From assembly GCA_030612485.1 (NCBI GenBank), contig JAUWNS010000025.1, positions 1 to 19,723 of the forward strand: a stretch of 19,723 nt of DNA, given 5' to 3'. Source of the stretch: Candidatus Bipolaricaulota bacterium (GTDB lineage Bacteria > Bipolaricaulota > Bipolaricaulia > UBA7950 > UBA9294). A program made the translations under genes and the position numbers. Shown here piece after piece: positions 13,070 to 19,723 of the stretch; the stretch's first letter is position 1; each line of letters starts with the position of its first letter. The notes beneath the pieces are model-generated. The model was not told the origin of the DNA and did not search any database. It saw only the letters and a list, made by a program, of their open reading frames with translations.

Positions 13070-14344
13070 ATGTTCATTGATGAAGCAACGATCCGTGTCC
13101 AGGGTGGACGTGGAGGGAACGGAGTGATCCGATTCATCTCCAACAAACACAACTGGAAGGGTGGACCGGACGGTGGAAACGGCGGACGTGGCGGCTCGGT
13201 AGTAATGCGAAATTCGGCAAGCCTTTCCACCCTGTATGCGTTTCGCAATCGCCCAAAGTTCCGTGCCGACGCGGGAGTTGACGGAGGGAGCAATAACAAG
13301 CAGGGCGCGTGTGGAGAAGACAAGGTGATCCTCGCCCCTGTGGGAACGGTGGTACGCAACCTCTCCACAGGGGAGATCATCGCTGACCTTTCCCGGACGG
13401 GAGAAGAAATCGTCCTGGTAAAGGGAGGTGCAGGCGGACGGGGAAACCGGAGCTTCACCAACTCGGTCAGACAGGCCCCGCGGATCTGCGAGCGAGGGAC
13501 AAAAGGGGAGGAGAAGACCCTCGCCCTTGAGCTGAAGCTGATAGCCGACGTGGGGATCATCGGCTATCCGAACGTGGGCAAGTCGAGCCTCATCTCTCGC
13601 ATCTCGGGGAAGCGGGCGAAGGTAGCGGACTACCCGTTCACCACGTTGGTACCCAACCTTGGCGTGGTCGACATAGACGGTGAGCACCAATTTGTCGCTG
13701 TCGACATACCGGGGTTGATCGAGGGGGCACACGTCGGGAAGGGACTCGGGTATCGGTTCCTCAGGCACGTAGAGCGAACGCGAGCACTGCTTCACCTGGT
13801 CGATCTTGCCAAGCTCGAAGGGCGGGACCCTCTTCGCGATTATCAGCAGATAAACGAGGAATTGACGGCGTTCAGCCCTGCGCTGGCAACGCGTCCGCAG
13901 ATCGTCGTGGGAAACAAGATCGACCTCTTGGACCAGTCGGATGTGGAGGAGGAGAAGGCACGATTCTCCGAGATCGGGGTCGAACTCTTTCCGATCTCCG
14001 TAGCCACCGGCTCCGGGGTGCGAGACCTTGTAATGAGGGCATACACCCTCCTCCAGTCTCTGCCGGTTGTTGCGTCGGAAGAGGGAGAGGCCTTACAGCG
14101 AAGGGTCTACCGCTATCACGGGGAAGAAGGATTCCGCGTAGAACGGGACGGAGATCTGTATGTGGTCAGAGGAGCTGCCGTCGAAGGTTTGGTAGGGAAG
14201 CTGGTCCTCGACAGCCGAGACGCGCAGGAGTACCTGAGCGAGCGATTGGAGAGGATGGGTGTGTTGCGAGAACTCAACCGGCAAGGGTTCGAGCACGGAG
14301 ACCTGGTGCGGATCGGTGAGGTTGAACTTGAACTTAGCGGGTAG
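13070..14344 (+). CDS. obg: GTPase Obg/CgtA
   Basis: 424 residues with the three Obg parts: the Gly-rich Obg fold (1-157, for example WKGGPDGGNGGRGGSV), the G domain (G1 GYPNVGKS 165-172, G3 DIPGLIEGA from 212, G4 NKID 282-285) and a C-terminal OCT domain (about 345-424). Obg is an essential GTPase of 50S assembly and stress signalling. ATG at 13070 matches the family start (MFIDEATIRVQGG); the open frame further upstream lies within rpmA and is not used. There is no Shine-Dalgarno before this ATG, which is odd for this operon. A 10-codon frame from ATG 13048 to TGA 13080 overlaps the start and might couple translation. Confidence 0.97.
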   Translation: MFIDEATIRVQGGRGGNGVIRFISNKHNWKGGPDGGNGGRGGSVVMRNSASLSTLYAFRNRPKFRADAGVDGGSNNKQGACGEDKVILAPVGTVVRNLSTGEIIADLSRTGEEIVLVKGGAGGRGNRSFTNSVRQAPRICERGTKGEEKTLALELKLIADVGIIGYPNVGKSSLISRISGKRAKVADYPFTTLVPNLGVVDIDGEHQFVAVDIPGLIEGAHVGKGLGYRFLRHVERTRALLHLVDLAKLEGRDPLRDYQQINEELTAFSPALATRPQIVVGNKIDLLDQSDVEEEKARFSEIGVELFPISVATGSGVRDLVMRAYTLLQSLPVVASEEGEALQRRVYRYHGEEGFRVERDGDLYVVRGAAVEGLVGKLVLDSRDAQEYLSERLERMGVLRELNRQGFEHGDLVRIGEVELELSG

Positions 14345-14951
14345 GGTAGGGCTCTTCGGCGGGACGTTCAACCCGTTGCACGAGGCGCATATCCTCGTAG
14401 CACGTACGGCGATCGAGCAGTTCGGGCTCTCCGAGGTAGTCTTCATCCCCAGCGGGATACCCCCTCACAAGGAGGTCGCAGAAGGGGTGAATAAAGAGGA
14501 TCGGTATGCAATGGTAAAACAAGGTATTGCTGCGGACACTCGCTTTTCCGTCTCGCGCATTGAGATCGACCGTTTGGGTCCCTCCTACACGATCGATACG
14601 ATCCGCGCGTTGAAACGGAAACGGGAGTATCCAGTAGGGCTCTGTTTTATCGTTGGGGCGGACCTACTTGTTCAGATCGATACGTGGAAGGAACCACAGG
14701 CGCTCCTCGCAAGCATTCCATTCCTGATTGCACCCCGGGATGGAATCTCGAAGGAGACGTTCCGGACCCCTCCGTTCGATCGGGCACGGATTCACTTCTT
14801 GGAGATGGAGGAGGTTGACCTCTCCTCAACCTGGGTCCGCAACCGTATTAAGCAGGGTGAAACAGTAATGGATTGTATACCATTCAGTGTCGCCACATAT
14901 ATCGAAGAGCACGGCTTGTACCGAGATCGGCAACCGGCTGAGATACGATAA
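14328..14951 (+). CDS. nadD: Nicotinate-nucleotide adenylyltransferase
   Basis: 207 residues. It transfers AMP from ATP to nicotinate mononucleotide in NAD synthesis. The nucleotidyltransferase motif GLFGGTFNPLHEAH is at residues 8-21 and the second motif SSTWVRNRIKQG is near the C-terminus; GADLLVQIDTWK is the usual middle block. TTG at 14328 is chosen because GGTGAGGT at 14315-14321 lies 6 nt upstream and it places four residues before the first strand, as in the family; in-frame GTG 14316 and TTG 14322 have poorer spacing. It overlaps the obg stop by 17 bp. The rsfS gene that often follows nadD is missing here. Confidence 0.95.
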   Translation: MNLAGRVGLFGGTFNPLHEAHILVARTAIEQFGLSEVVFIPSGIPPHKEVAEGVNKEDRYAMVKQGIAADTRFSVSRIEIDRLGPSYTIDTIRALKRKREYPVGLCFIVGADLLVQIDTWKEPQALLASIPFLIAPRDGISKETFRTPPFDRARIHFLEMEEVDLSSTWVRNRIKQGETVMDCIPFSVATYIEEHGLYRDRQPAEIR

Positions 14952-14965
14952 AAAGGGAGGTAGGT

Positions 14966-15478
14966 ATCAAAAGAAAGCTACGCGTCAACGAGCGAATTCG
15001 CGAACCCGAGGTTCGGGTTATCGATGATAAGGGGGAGAACCTGGGCACCATGGCGACCGCAGATGCGCTTGCCCTTGCTAAGGAACGGAACCTCGATCTG
15101 GTCGAGGTGGCCTCGCAGGCCCGGCCGATCGTCTGCAAGATCGTCGATTACGGAAAGTACCACTATCAACAGGAGAAGCGCGACCGAAAACAGAAGCACC
15201 GCTCCCGGTTGAAGGAGATGAAGTTCACGATCAAGATCGGGGAGCACGATTTCCAGACGAAGATGAAGCGGGTGCGTAAATTTCTGACCCAGGGAGATAC
15301 GGTCCGGGTTTCGATCTTCTTCCGCGGTCGTGAGATCGTTCACAAGTCTCGGGGGCAGGAGCTGTTGAAGCGAGTCGCTACGGAACTTGCCGACATTGCT
15401 CGGGTGGATGATCCTCCGAAAGCGAGAGGAAAGATACTGCAGATGTTGCTCGTTCCAACAGGGCAGCAGCAAGGATAA
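14966..15478 (+). CDS. infC: Translation initiation factor IF-3, ATC start codon
   Basis: 170 residues from ATC at 14966. The conserved N-terminus (RVNERIREPEVRVID, then GENLGTM) is encoded upstream of the first ATG at 15050, and between the in-frame TGA (14939-14941) and 15050 there is no ATG, GTG or TTG. GGGAGG at 14955-14960 is 5 nt before the ATC. The rest is standard IF-3: LDLVEVASQARPIVCKIVDYGKY, the basic linker, then EMKFTIKIGEHDFQTK and FFRGREIVHKS in the C-domain. IF-3 binds the 30S subunit and rejects non-canonical starts, so a rare start gives feedback on its own synthesis (established for the AUU start of E. coli infC). It leads the infC-rpmI-rplT set. Confidence 0.96.
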   Translation: MKRKLRVNERIREPEVRVIDDKGENLGTMATADALALAKERNLDLVEVASQARPIVCKIVDYGKYHYQQEKRDRKQKHRSRLKEMKFTIKIGEHDFQTKMKRVRKFLTQGDTVRVSIFFRGREIVHKSRGQELLKRVATELADIARVDDPPKARGKILQMLLVPTGQQQG

Positions 15479-15490
15479 GGAGAGGTTAAG

Positions 15491-15685
15491 ATGCCCAAAC
15501 AGAAGACACACCGGGCAGCAAGTAAACGGTTCAAGCTGTCAAAGAGCGGGAAGCTCTTCCATCATATGTCCAATTACTTCCACAAGAACGTGAAGAAACG
15601 CTCGAAGTCGATCCGTCAAGCACGTCAAGGGAAGGAGCTTACAGGCGGTCCGGCAAAGAACATCAAACGGATGATCGGAAGCTAA
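15491..15685 (+). CDS. rpmI: 50S ribosomal protein L35
   Basis: 64 residues, very basic, with the L35 N-terminus MPKQKTHRAASKRFKLSKSG and the closing NIKRMIG. AAGGAGAGG precedes the ATG. It sits in the standard infC, rpmI, rplT order, 12 nt after infC. The middle (HHMSNYFHKN) is somewhat divergent from the common L35 sequence, but length and both ends agree. Confidence 0.96.
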   Translation: MPKQKTHRAASKRFKLSKSGKLFHHMSNYFHKNVKKRSKSIRQARQGKELTGGPAKNIKRMIGS

Positions 15686-15710
15686 GGTTATTAGATAGAA
15701 GGAGAGGAAG

Positions 15711-16073
15711 ATGCCACGAGCACGTGGAGGAAATAAACGAAAAGAGAGCCGCAAGAAGATCATGACCCTCGCCAAGGGGTTCCGGGGGAAACGTGGGACG
15801 TCGCACCGCATCGCGAAACAGGCGGTTATGAAGGCCCTACGCAACAGTTACATCGACCGTCGTCGTCGCAAGCGCGACTTCCGACGGCTGTGGATCGTGA
15901 GAATCGGTGCCGCGGCGAAGCAGAACGGGCTCTCCTACTCGGCATTGATCGGCGGACTTGAACGGCGTGGGATCGCTCTCAATAGGAAGATGCTATCGGA
16001 GATCGCGATTCGCGACCCTGAAACCTTTGCCGTCATCGCGGGGATGGCCAAGGAGGAAGCGGTCAAGGGGTAG
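15711..16073 (+). CDS. rplT: 50S ribosomal protein L20
   Basis: 120 residues, normal length. Signature elements are the basic N-terminal arm, LAKGFRGKRGTSHRIAKQAV, the block YIDRRRRKRDFRRLWIVRI and the C-terminal LNRKMLSEIAIRDPETFA. L20 is an early 23S rRNA assembly protein and in several bacteria represses its own operon. I see no L20 operator-like structure in the short gaps around infC and rpmI. GAAGGAGAGG precedes the ATG, and glyQ begins 1 nt after the stop. Confidence 0.97.
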   Translation: MPRARGGNKRKESRKKIMTLAKGFRGKRGTSHRIAKQAVMKALRNSYIDRRRRKRDFRRLWIVRIGAAAKQNGLSYSALIGGLERRGIALNRKMLSEIAIRDPETFAVIAGMAKEEAVKG

Positions 16074-16074
16074 G

Positions 16075-16926
16075 ATGAACTTTCAAGAGCTCATCCTTCG
16101 GCTGCACACGTTCTGGCAGCGCGAGGGGTGCCTGATCCTTCACCCCTACGACGTGGAGACAGGGGCGGGGACATTCAACCCTGCCACCTTCTTTGGGGCG
16201 TTGGGACCGGAACCTCGCCGAATTGGCTACGTAGAACCGAGCCGGCGGCCGACCGACGGTCGCTACGGGGAGAACCCGATCCGACTGCGACTGCACCACC
16301 AGTACCAAGCCGTGTTGAAACCCCCGCCAGCGACGATCCAGGAGATATTCCTGGCGAGTCTGGAAGAGGTGGGGCTGAAGCTGGCCGAACACGACGTCAA
16401 GTTCGCGGAGGATGACTGGGAATCGCCTACGCTTGCCGCGTGGGGGGTCGGGTGGCAGGTCTGGCTCGATGAAATGGAGATCACTCAGTTCACCTACTTC
16501 CAGCAGATGGGCGGGATCGCCCTCGATCCGATCTCGGTCGAGATCACCTACGGGTTGGAGCGGATCGCCCTTTTCCTGCAGGGGAAAGAGAGCGTGTACG
16601 ACATTGATTGGAACGATGAGATCTCCTACCAAAGGTTGTGGTGGGAGAAGGAGCGCCAGTTCTCGGTTTATAATTTCGAGCGTGCGACGGTCGAGCGTAT
16701 CCACACCATCTTCTCGCTCTGCGCCGAGGAGTGCCGCGATAGCCTCACCACCGGCCTGATCTTTCCGGCATACGATTACGCGCTCAAGTGCTCGCACCTA
16801 TTCAACGTGCTCGACGCGCGAGGAGCGATCAGCGTGACGGAGAGGGAGAGCTTCATCGGTCGCATCCGTGATCTAACGAAAGAGTGTGCGAGTGGATACC
16901 TGAAGATGGGAGAAGACAATGCCTGA
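16075..16926 (+). CDS. glyQ: Glycyl-tRNA synthetase alpha subunit
   Basis: 283 residues of the class II catalytic subunit of the bacterial alpha2-beta2 GlyRS. The conserved N-terminus MNFQELILRLHTFW is followed by HPYDVETGAGTFNPATF, YVEPSRRPTDGRYGENP, EDDWESPTLAAWGVGW, EITQFTYFQQMGG and EITYGLERIALFLQG, covering motifs 1-3 of the active site. ATG at 16075 is 1 nt after the rplT stop; the frame is open further upstream within rplT but that part is not used. It overlaps glyS by 8 bp, so the two subunits are probably made in equal amounts by coupled translation. Confidence 0.98.
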   Translation: MNFQELILRLHTFWQREGCLILHPYDVETGAGTFNPATFFGALGPEPRRIGYVEPSRRPTDGRYGENPIRLRLHHQYQAVLKPPPATIQEIFLASLEEVGLKLAEHDVKFAEDDWESPTLAAWGVGWQVWLDEMEITQFTYFQQMGGIALDPISVEITYGLERIALFLQGKESVYDIDWNDEISYQRLWWEKERQFSVYNFERATVERIHTIFSLCAEECRDSLTTGLIFPAYDYALKCSHLFNVLDARGAISVTERESFIGRIRDLTKECASGYLKMGEDNA

Positions 16927-18985
16927 CCTGCTCTTTGAGATCGGGACAGAAGAGATGCCGGCGCTGGAAGTGCCCACCCTCGCGACCCAGCTGGAAGAGG
17001 CAGCGAACGACGCCTTCACTTCAAAGCGCCTCCCGCATAGTAAGATCGAGGTGCGTTACACGCCGCGCCGGTTGGCACTCCTCGTGCGTGACCTCGCTAC
17101 GGATCAGGAGGATCGCGTGGAAGAGGTAAAAGGTCCTCCTGCGGCAATCGCGTTCGATGTGCAGGGGCGACCGACCGAGGCGGCGATCGGGTTTGCTCAA
17201 CGTCAAGGGGTGAGCGTAGATTCCCTGACCCAGATTGAGGAAAAAGGGAGGCGTTACGCCTTCCTCCGCCTAAAGATCCCTGGCCGCCAAACGGTCAAAA
17301 TCCTCCCCGAGATCCTTCCCGCATTGGTAAAGGGACTCCGCCTGAGCAAGGCGATGCGCTGGGACGCATCGGGACTCAGCTTCGTCCGTCCGATACGGTG
17401 GCTTGTCTGCCTCTTCGGAGACGAGGTCGTTCCCCTATTGCTGGGATCACTGCAGGCAGATCGTATCACCCGTCCCCATCGATTCCTTTCTCAGGAGAAA
17501 CTGACCCTCGCTGAGGCGTCGACGTACGAAGAGGCGTTAAAGAAAGGCCTCGTCATCGTGGACGCGGAGGCAAGGCAGCAGTTGGTGGAGACAGCTCTTT
17601 CTGAGGCGGCACAAGAGCTTGGCGGGAAGATCCTCCTCGACCCGAACCTCTTGGGACGAATCGTCAACGGGGCCGAGCACCCCACCCCAGTACTGGGACG
17701 TGTTCCTGCGGCCTTCCTCGATCTCCCGGCTGAGGTGGTACAGGCGACGTTGCGCGAGGAGGGGAAGTTCGTTCCCTTCCTCCTTCCCGACGGAACGACC
17801 CCGTTGTTCATGGGGTTCCGCGACGGCCTTCCCGATGAGAAGGGGATCGTCCGTGCCGGGTACGAGCGGGTCGTCCTCGCGCGGCTGCGCGATTCGCGTT
17901 TCTTCTTCAACAAGGATCGCAAGCATCCGTTCGCTGAGCGGGTTCGTGAGCTGCGCGATATGACATACGACGTTCGCCTCGGTTCGTTGTGGGAGAAGAT
18001 GGAACGGGTTCGCGCCCTGGCCGGTGAGATCGCTAAGACGACAGGTAGAGGTTCCCTCGACCTCGTTGACCGCGCCGCGTTCCTGTGCAAGGCGGACCTC
18101 GTGACCGAGATGGTGAAGGCCTTCCCCGAGCTGCAAGGAGTGGCAGGCGGGATCTATGCGCAGTTGGATAAGGAACCAGAGGAAGTCGCTGTGGCAATCC
18201 GTGAGCACTACCTCCCTGCCACGTGCGATGGTGCGCTGCCGCAGAGCAATGCCGGAGTCGTGATCAGCCTCGCCGATAAGCTTGACACAGTGACCGGGGC
18301 CCTCCTCGTAGGGGAGGAACCGACCGGGTCCCGCGATCCTTACGGGATCAAACGTCAGGCGAACAACCTCATACGCCTGGCGATGGAAAAGAAGATCGAT
18401 CTGGATCTCTTTACCCTCCTCGATCGTGTGACCGAGAGCTATACCACAGTGGAACAGAAGATGGAGATGAATGACGTAAAGAGGTTCCTGGCCGATCGGA
18501 CCAACCAGATTCTCAAGCAACGTTACAGGATCCCAAACGAGATCATCCTCGCTGTCTCCGCAGGGAAGATGGGGAACGTCTACCGCCTCCTGCGGCGTGC
18601 GCAGGTCCTCGACACCTGGCGTAGTCAAGAGGAATTTCAGGGGCTCTCGGTCGCCTTTGCACGGGTGCGGAACATCACGAAAGCGATCGAGGAAGCCCGA
18701 TTTGATCCCGCATTGTTTGCCGAGGAAGCCGAACGGATCTTGTGGCGGGAGTACCTGAAAGCAGAGGGGAACCTTGCCCGTCTCCTCGATGCAGGGAGGT
18801 ACTCGGAAGCGATCGAACACCTGCTTCCTCTGAAGGAACCGATCGATCGCTACTTCGATGACGTCCTCGTGATGGCCAAGGAGGAGGATCTCAGGCGAAA
18901 CCGCCTTGGATTCCTGCGTTCCTTGAGCGATCTCTTCCTTAGGATCGGGGATTTCGGGGTTATTGGGGTGGAGAAACCTACATAG
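16919..18985 (+). CDS. glyS: Glycyl-tRNA synthetase beta subunit
   Basis: 688 residues, the usual length. The N-terminus MPDLLFEIGTEEMPALEV is the GlyS signature. Further blocks are RYTPRRLALLVRDLA, GLSFVRPIRWLVCLFGDEVV, the HD-like part FFFNKDRKHPFAERV, ELQGVAGGIYA and DPYGIKRQANNLIRLAM, with a C-terminal DALR-type anticodon-binding region. The beta subunit binds tRNA-Gly for the alpha subunit. The ATG overlaps glyQ and has GGGAGAAG upstream. The TAG stop lies inside the first unit of a 15-bp tandem repeat, so the final residues (KPT) are repeat-encoded and may vary between strains. Confidence 0.98.
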   Translation: MPDLLFEIGTEEMPALEVPTLATQLEEAANDAFTSKRLPHSKIEVRYTPRRLALLVRDLATDQEDRVEEVKGPPAAIAFDVQGRPTEAAIGFAQRQGVSVDSLTQIEEKGRRYAFLRLKIPGRQTVKILPEILPALVKGLRLSKAMRWDASGLSFVRPIRWLVCLFGDEVVPLLLGSLQADRITRPHRFLSQEKLTLAEASTYEEALKKGLVIVDAEARQQLVETALSEAAQELGGKILLDPNLLGRIVNGAEHPTPVLGRVPAAFLDLPAEVVQATLREEGKFVPFLLPDGTTPLFMGFRDGLPDEKGIVRAGYERVVLARLRDSRFFFNKDRKHPFAERVRELRDMTYDVRLGSLWEKMERVRALAGEIAKTTGRGSLDLVDRAAFLCKADLVTEMVKAFPELQGVAGGIYAQLDKEPEEVAVAIREHYLPATCDGALPQSNAGVVISLADKLDTVTGALLVGEEPTGSRDPYGIKRQANNLIRLAMEKKIDLDLFTLLDRVTESYTTVEQKMEMNDVKRFLADRTNQILKQRYRIPNEIILAVSAGKMGNVYRLLRRAQVLDTWRSQEEFQGLSVAFARVRNITKAIEEARFDPALFAEEAERILWREYLKAEGNLARLLDAGRYSEAIEHLLPLKEPIDRYFDDVLVMAKEEDLRRNRLGFLRSLSDLFLRIGDFGVIGVEKPT

Positions 18986-19049
18986 TAGGAACCTACATAG
19001 TAGGAACCTACGCAGTAGAAACCTACATCGTAGAAACCTCCGACGTAGG
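18975..19049 (+). repeat. Five 15-bp tandem repeats, each a small palindrome
   Basis: The units are AACCTACATAGTAGG twice, then AACCTACGCAGTAGA, AACCTACATCGTAGA and AACCTCCGACGTAGG. Each contains CCTAC, a 3-nt loop and GTAGG or a close variant; the stem bases are mostly kept while the loop changes (ATA, ATA, GCA, ATC, GAC). The first unit provides the glyS stop and the array fills most of the 98-nt gap to folB. In RNA it could form a row of short hairpins or longer alternative pairings. There are no spacers, so it is not a CRISPR. Confidence 0.9.
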
Positions 19050-19083
19050 ATGTATTTCCCGCGCGGAACGCGAAGGGGAGAAA

Positions 19084-19458
19084 TTGAAGATAAAGAGTGC
19101 GCGCCTGATCGTATCAGGGATCGAGCTCCTTGGGTTTCATGGGTACTATGGCGCAGAACGAGTGAAGGGGAACCATTTCTTAATCGACCTTTCTGTGGAG
19201 GGGGCTTTTCACAAGGCGTTTTCCACGGACTCTCTGGAGGAGAGTGTCGATTATGCTCAATTGGTGAGTGTCGTTCGCGAGATCAACCGGCAGCGAAAAT
19301 ATTTTCTCATCGAGTCTTTTGCCGATGCGATCGCAAACGGCCTTCTTGAACGGTTTCCCAAGATAAATATGGTGATTGTTCGGGTGGAGAAGCTAAACCC
19401 ACCTGGCTTAGGGAAGGTGAGATGTACGGCGGTCGAGCTGGAGAAGGAGAGGGGATAG
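19084..19458 (+). CDS. folB: Dihydroneopterin aldolase
   Basis: 124 residues. It converts 7,8-dihydroneopterin to 6-hydroxymethyl-dihydropterin and glycolaldehyde in folate synthesis. The family start (IELLGFHGYYGAERVKGNHF) and the closing strand with the catalytic Lys (IVRVEKLNPPG) are both present, as is SFADAIANGLLERFP. The start is TTG at 19084 with AAGGGGAG just upstream; spacing from the G run is about 5 nt. No ATG or GTG is available in frame between the preceding repeat array and this codon. The next gene, folK, encodes the following step, so the pair forms a pathway unit. Confidence 0.93.
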   Translation: MKIKSARLIVSGIELLGFHGYYGAERVKGNHFLIDLSVEGAFHKAFSTDSLEESVDYAQLVSVVREINRQRKYFLIESFADAIANGLLERFPKINMVIVRVEKLNPPGLGKVRCTAVELEKERG

Positions 19459-19723
19459 ATAGACGGGTCTACCTCTCCCTCGGAGCGAACCTGGGAGAGC
19501 CACGGTCGCAGATAGAACAGGGGATCGTCTCGTTGGAGAAGGGTGGATTCACCGTTGTGTGCCGTTCTTCCTTCTATGAGACAGAACCGGTCGATCTCGT
19601 GGACCAGCCGTGGTTCTTGAACCTGGTGATCGCGGGGGAGACGGATCTTCCACCGCGGGATCTCCTCGCTCTCTGCCAACGGATCGAGAAGGACGCGGGT
19701 AGAGAGAGGACGGTCCGCTTCGG
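19422..19723 (+). CDS. folK: 6-hydroxymethyl-7,8-dihydropterin pyrophosphokinase, 5' part
   Basis: The frame is open to the window end and encodes the HPPK N-terminal half: RVYLSLGANLGEP, FYETEPVDLVDQPWFLNLV, then LLALCQRIEKDAGRERTVRFG, just before the GPRxxDLD motif expected beyond the edge. The enzyme transfers pyrophosphate from ATP to the product of FolB. The start is uncertain. ATG at 19422 (listed) overlaps folB by 37 bp and adds a Gly-rich stretch unlike the family. ATA at 19455 follows AAGGAG (19444-19449) by 5 nt and would give a normal N-terminus (DRRVYLSLG after the initiator). Identity is secure; the start is not. Confidence 0.9.
   Translation, partial: MYGGRAGEGEGIDRRVYLSLGANLGEPRSQIEQGIVSLEKGGFTVVCRSSFYETEPVDLVDQPWFLNLVIAGETDLPPRDLLALCQRIEKDAGRERTVRF

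Noticed and set aside
13061..13795. 244-codon open frame on the minus strand
   Set aside because: Antisense to obg; the Obg fold and G motifs on the plus strand explain the region.
17537..18820. 427-codon open frame on the minus strand
   Set aside because: It is antisense to glyS, which has unambiguous homology along its whole length. Long antisense frames are expected opposite GC-rich genes, and this one shows no recognisable motif.
18975..19049. CRISPR array
   Set aside because: Units are 15 bp and directly abutting with no spacers, and no cas genes are present.
18963..19349. Arg-Asn-Leu-His-rich frame through the 15-bp repeats
   Set aside because: The pentapeptide repeat is only a translation of the tandem array, and the rest of the frame runs out of phase through folB.

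Overview
The window looks like chromosomal DNA from a free-living, moderately GC-rich (roughly high-50s % by eye) diderm bacterium. It has a beta-strand-rich exported protein ending in Phe (an outer-membrane barrel signature), a periplasmic binding protein with a signal peptide but no lipobox, and bacterial ribosomal and tRNA-synthetase genes. The gene order and an archaeal-like two-knuckle MetRS would fit a deep-branching uncultivated phylum such as Bipolaricaulota/Acetothermia, but that placement is a guess. I see no mobile element, CRISPR, tRNA or rRNA. No stretch over 300 bases lacks a gene; the longest gap is about 270 bases (3947-4213).

Layout. (1) 1-576: 3' end of an unrecognised membrane protein (+). 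(2) 3946-605 (-): a polar amino-acid ABC importer in the order binding protein, permease, ATPase, permease, then a 43-codon small ORF. A 9-bp stem-loop separates the binding protein from the first permease. (3) 4214-7220 (+): a beta-barrel-like exported protein, a sigma-70-like protein that lacks region 4, and a CPBP intramembrane protease. (4) 10046-7064 (-): an EamA transporter overlapping hutU by 4 nt, then a MoaD/ThiS-like protein that overlaps the CPBP gene tail to tail by 157 bp. (5) 10114-19723 (+): metG with its own promoter, then, from a second promoter, rplU, a Prp-like gene, rpmA, obg, nadD, infC, rpmI, rplT, glyQ, glyS, folB and folK (cut by the window end). This is a dense translation and cofactor cluster.

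Main points of interest. infC has no ATG/GTG/TTG that can supply its conserved N-terminus and must start at ATC behind a good Shine-Dalgarno. The first ABC permease does the same, and eamA, moaD and folK offer similar ATC/ATT/ATA starts. The Prp-family protein between L21 and L27 has lost both catalytic residues, and its L27 has no extension to cleave. The barrel/sigma-like/CPBP gene trio looks like a possible envelope-signalling cassette preceded by a foldable leader. The glyS and hutU stop codons lie inside short tandem repeats (15 bp and 8 bp).
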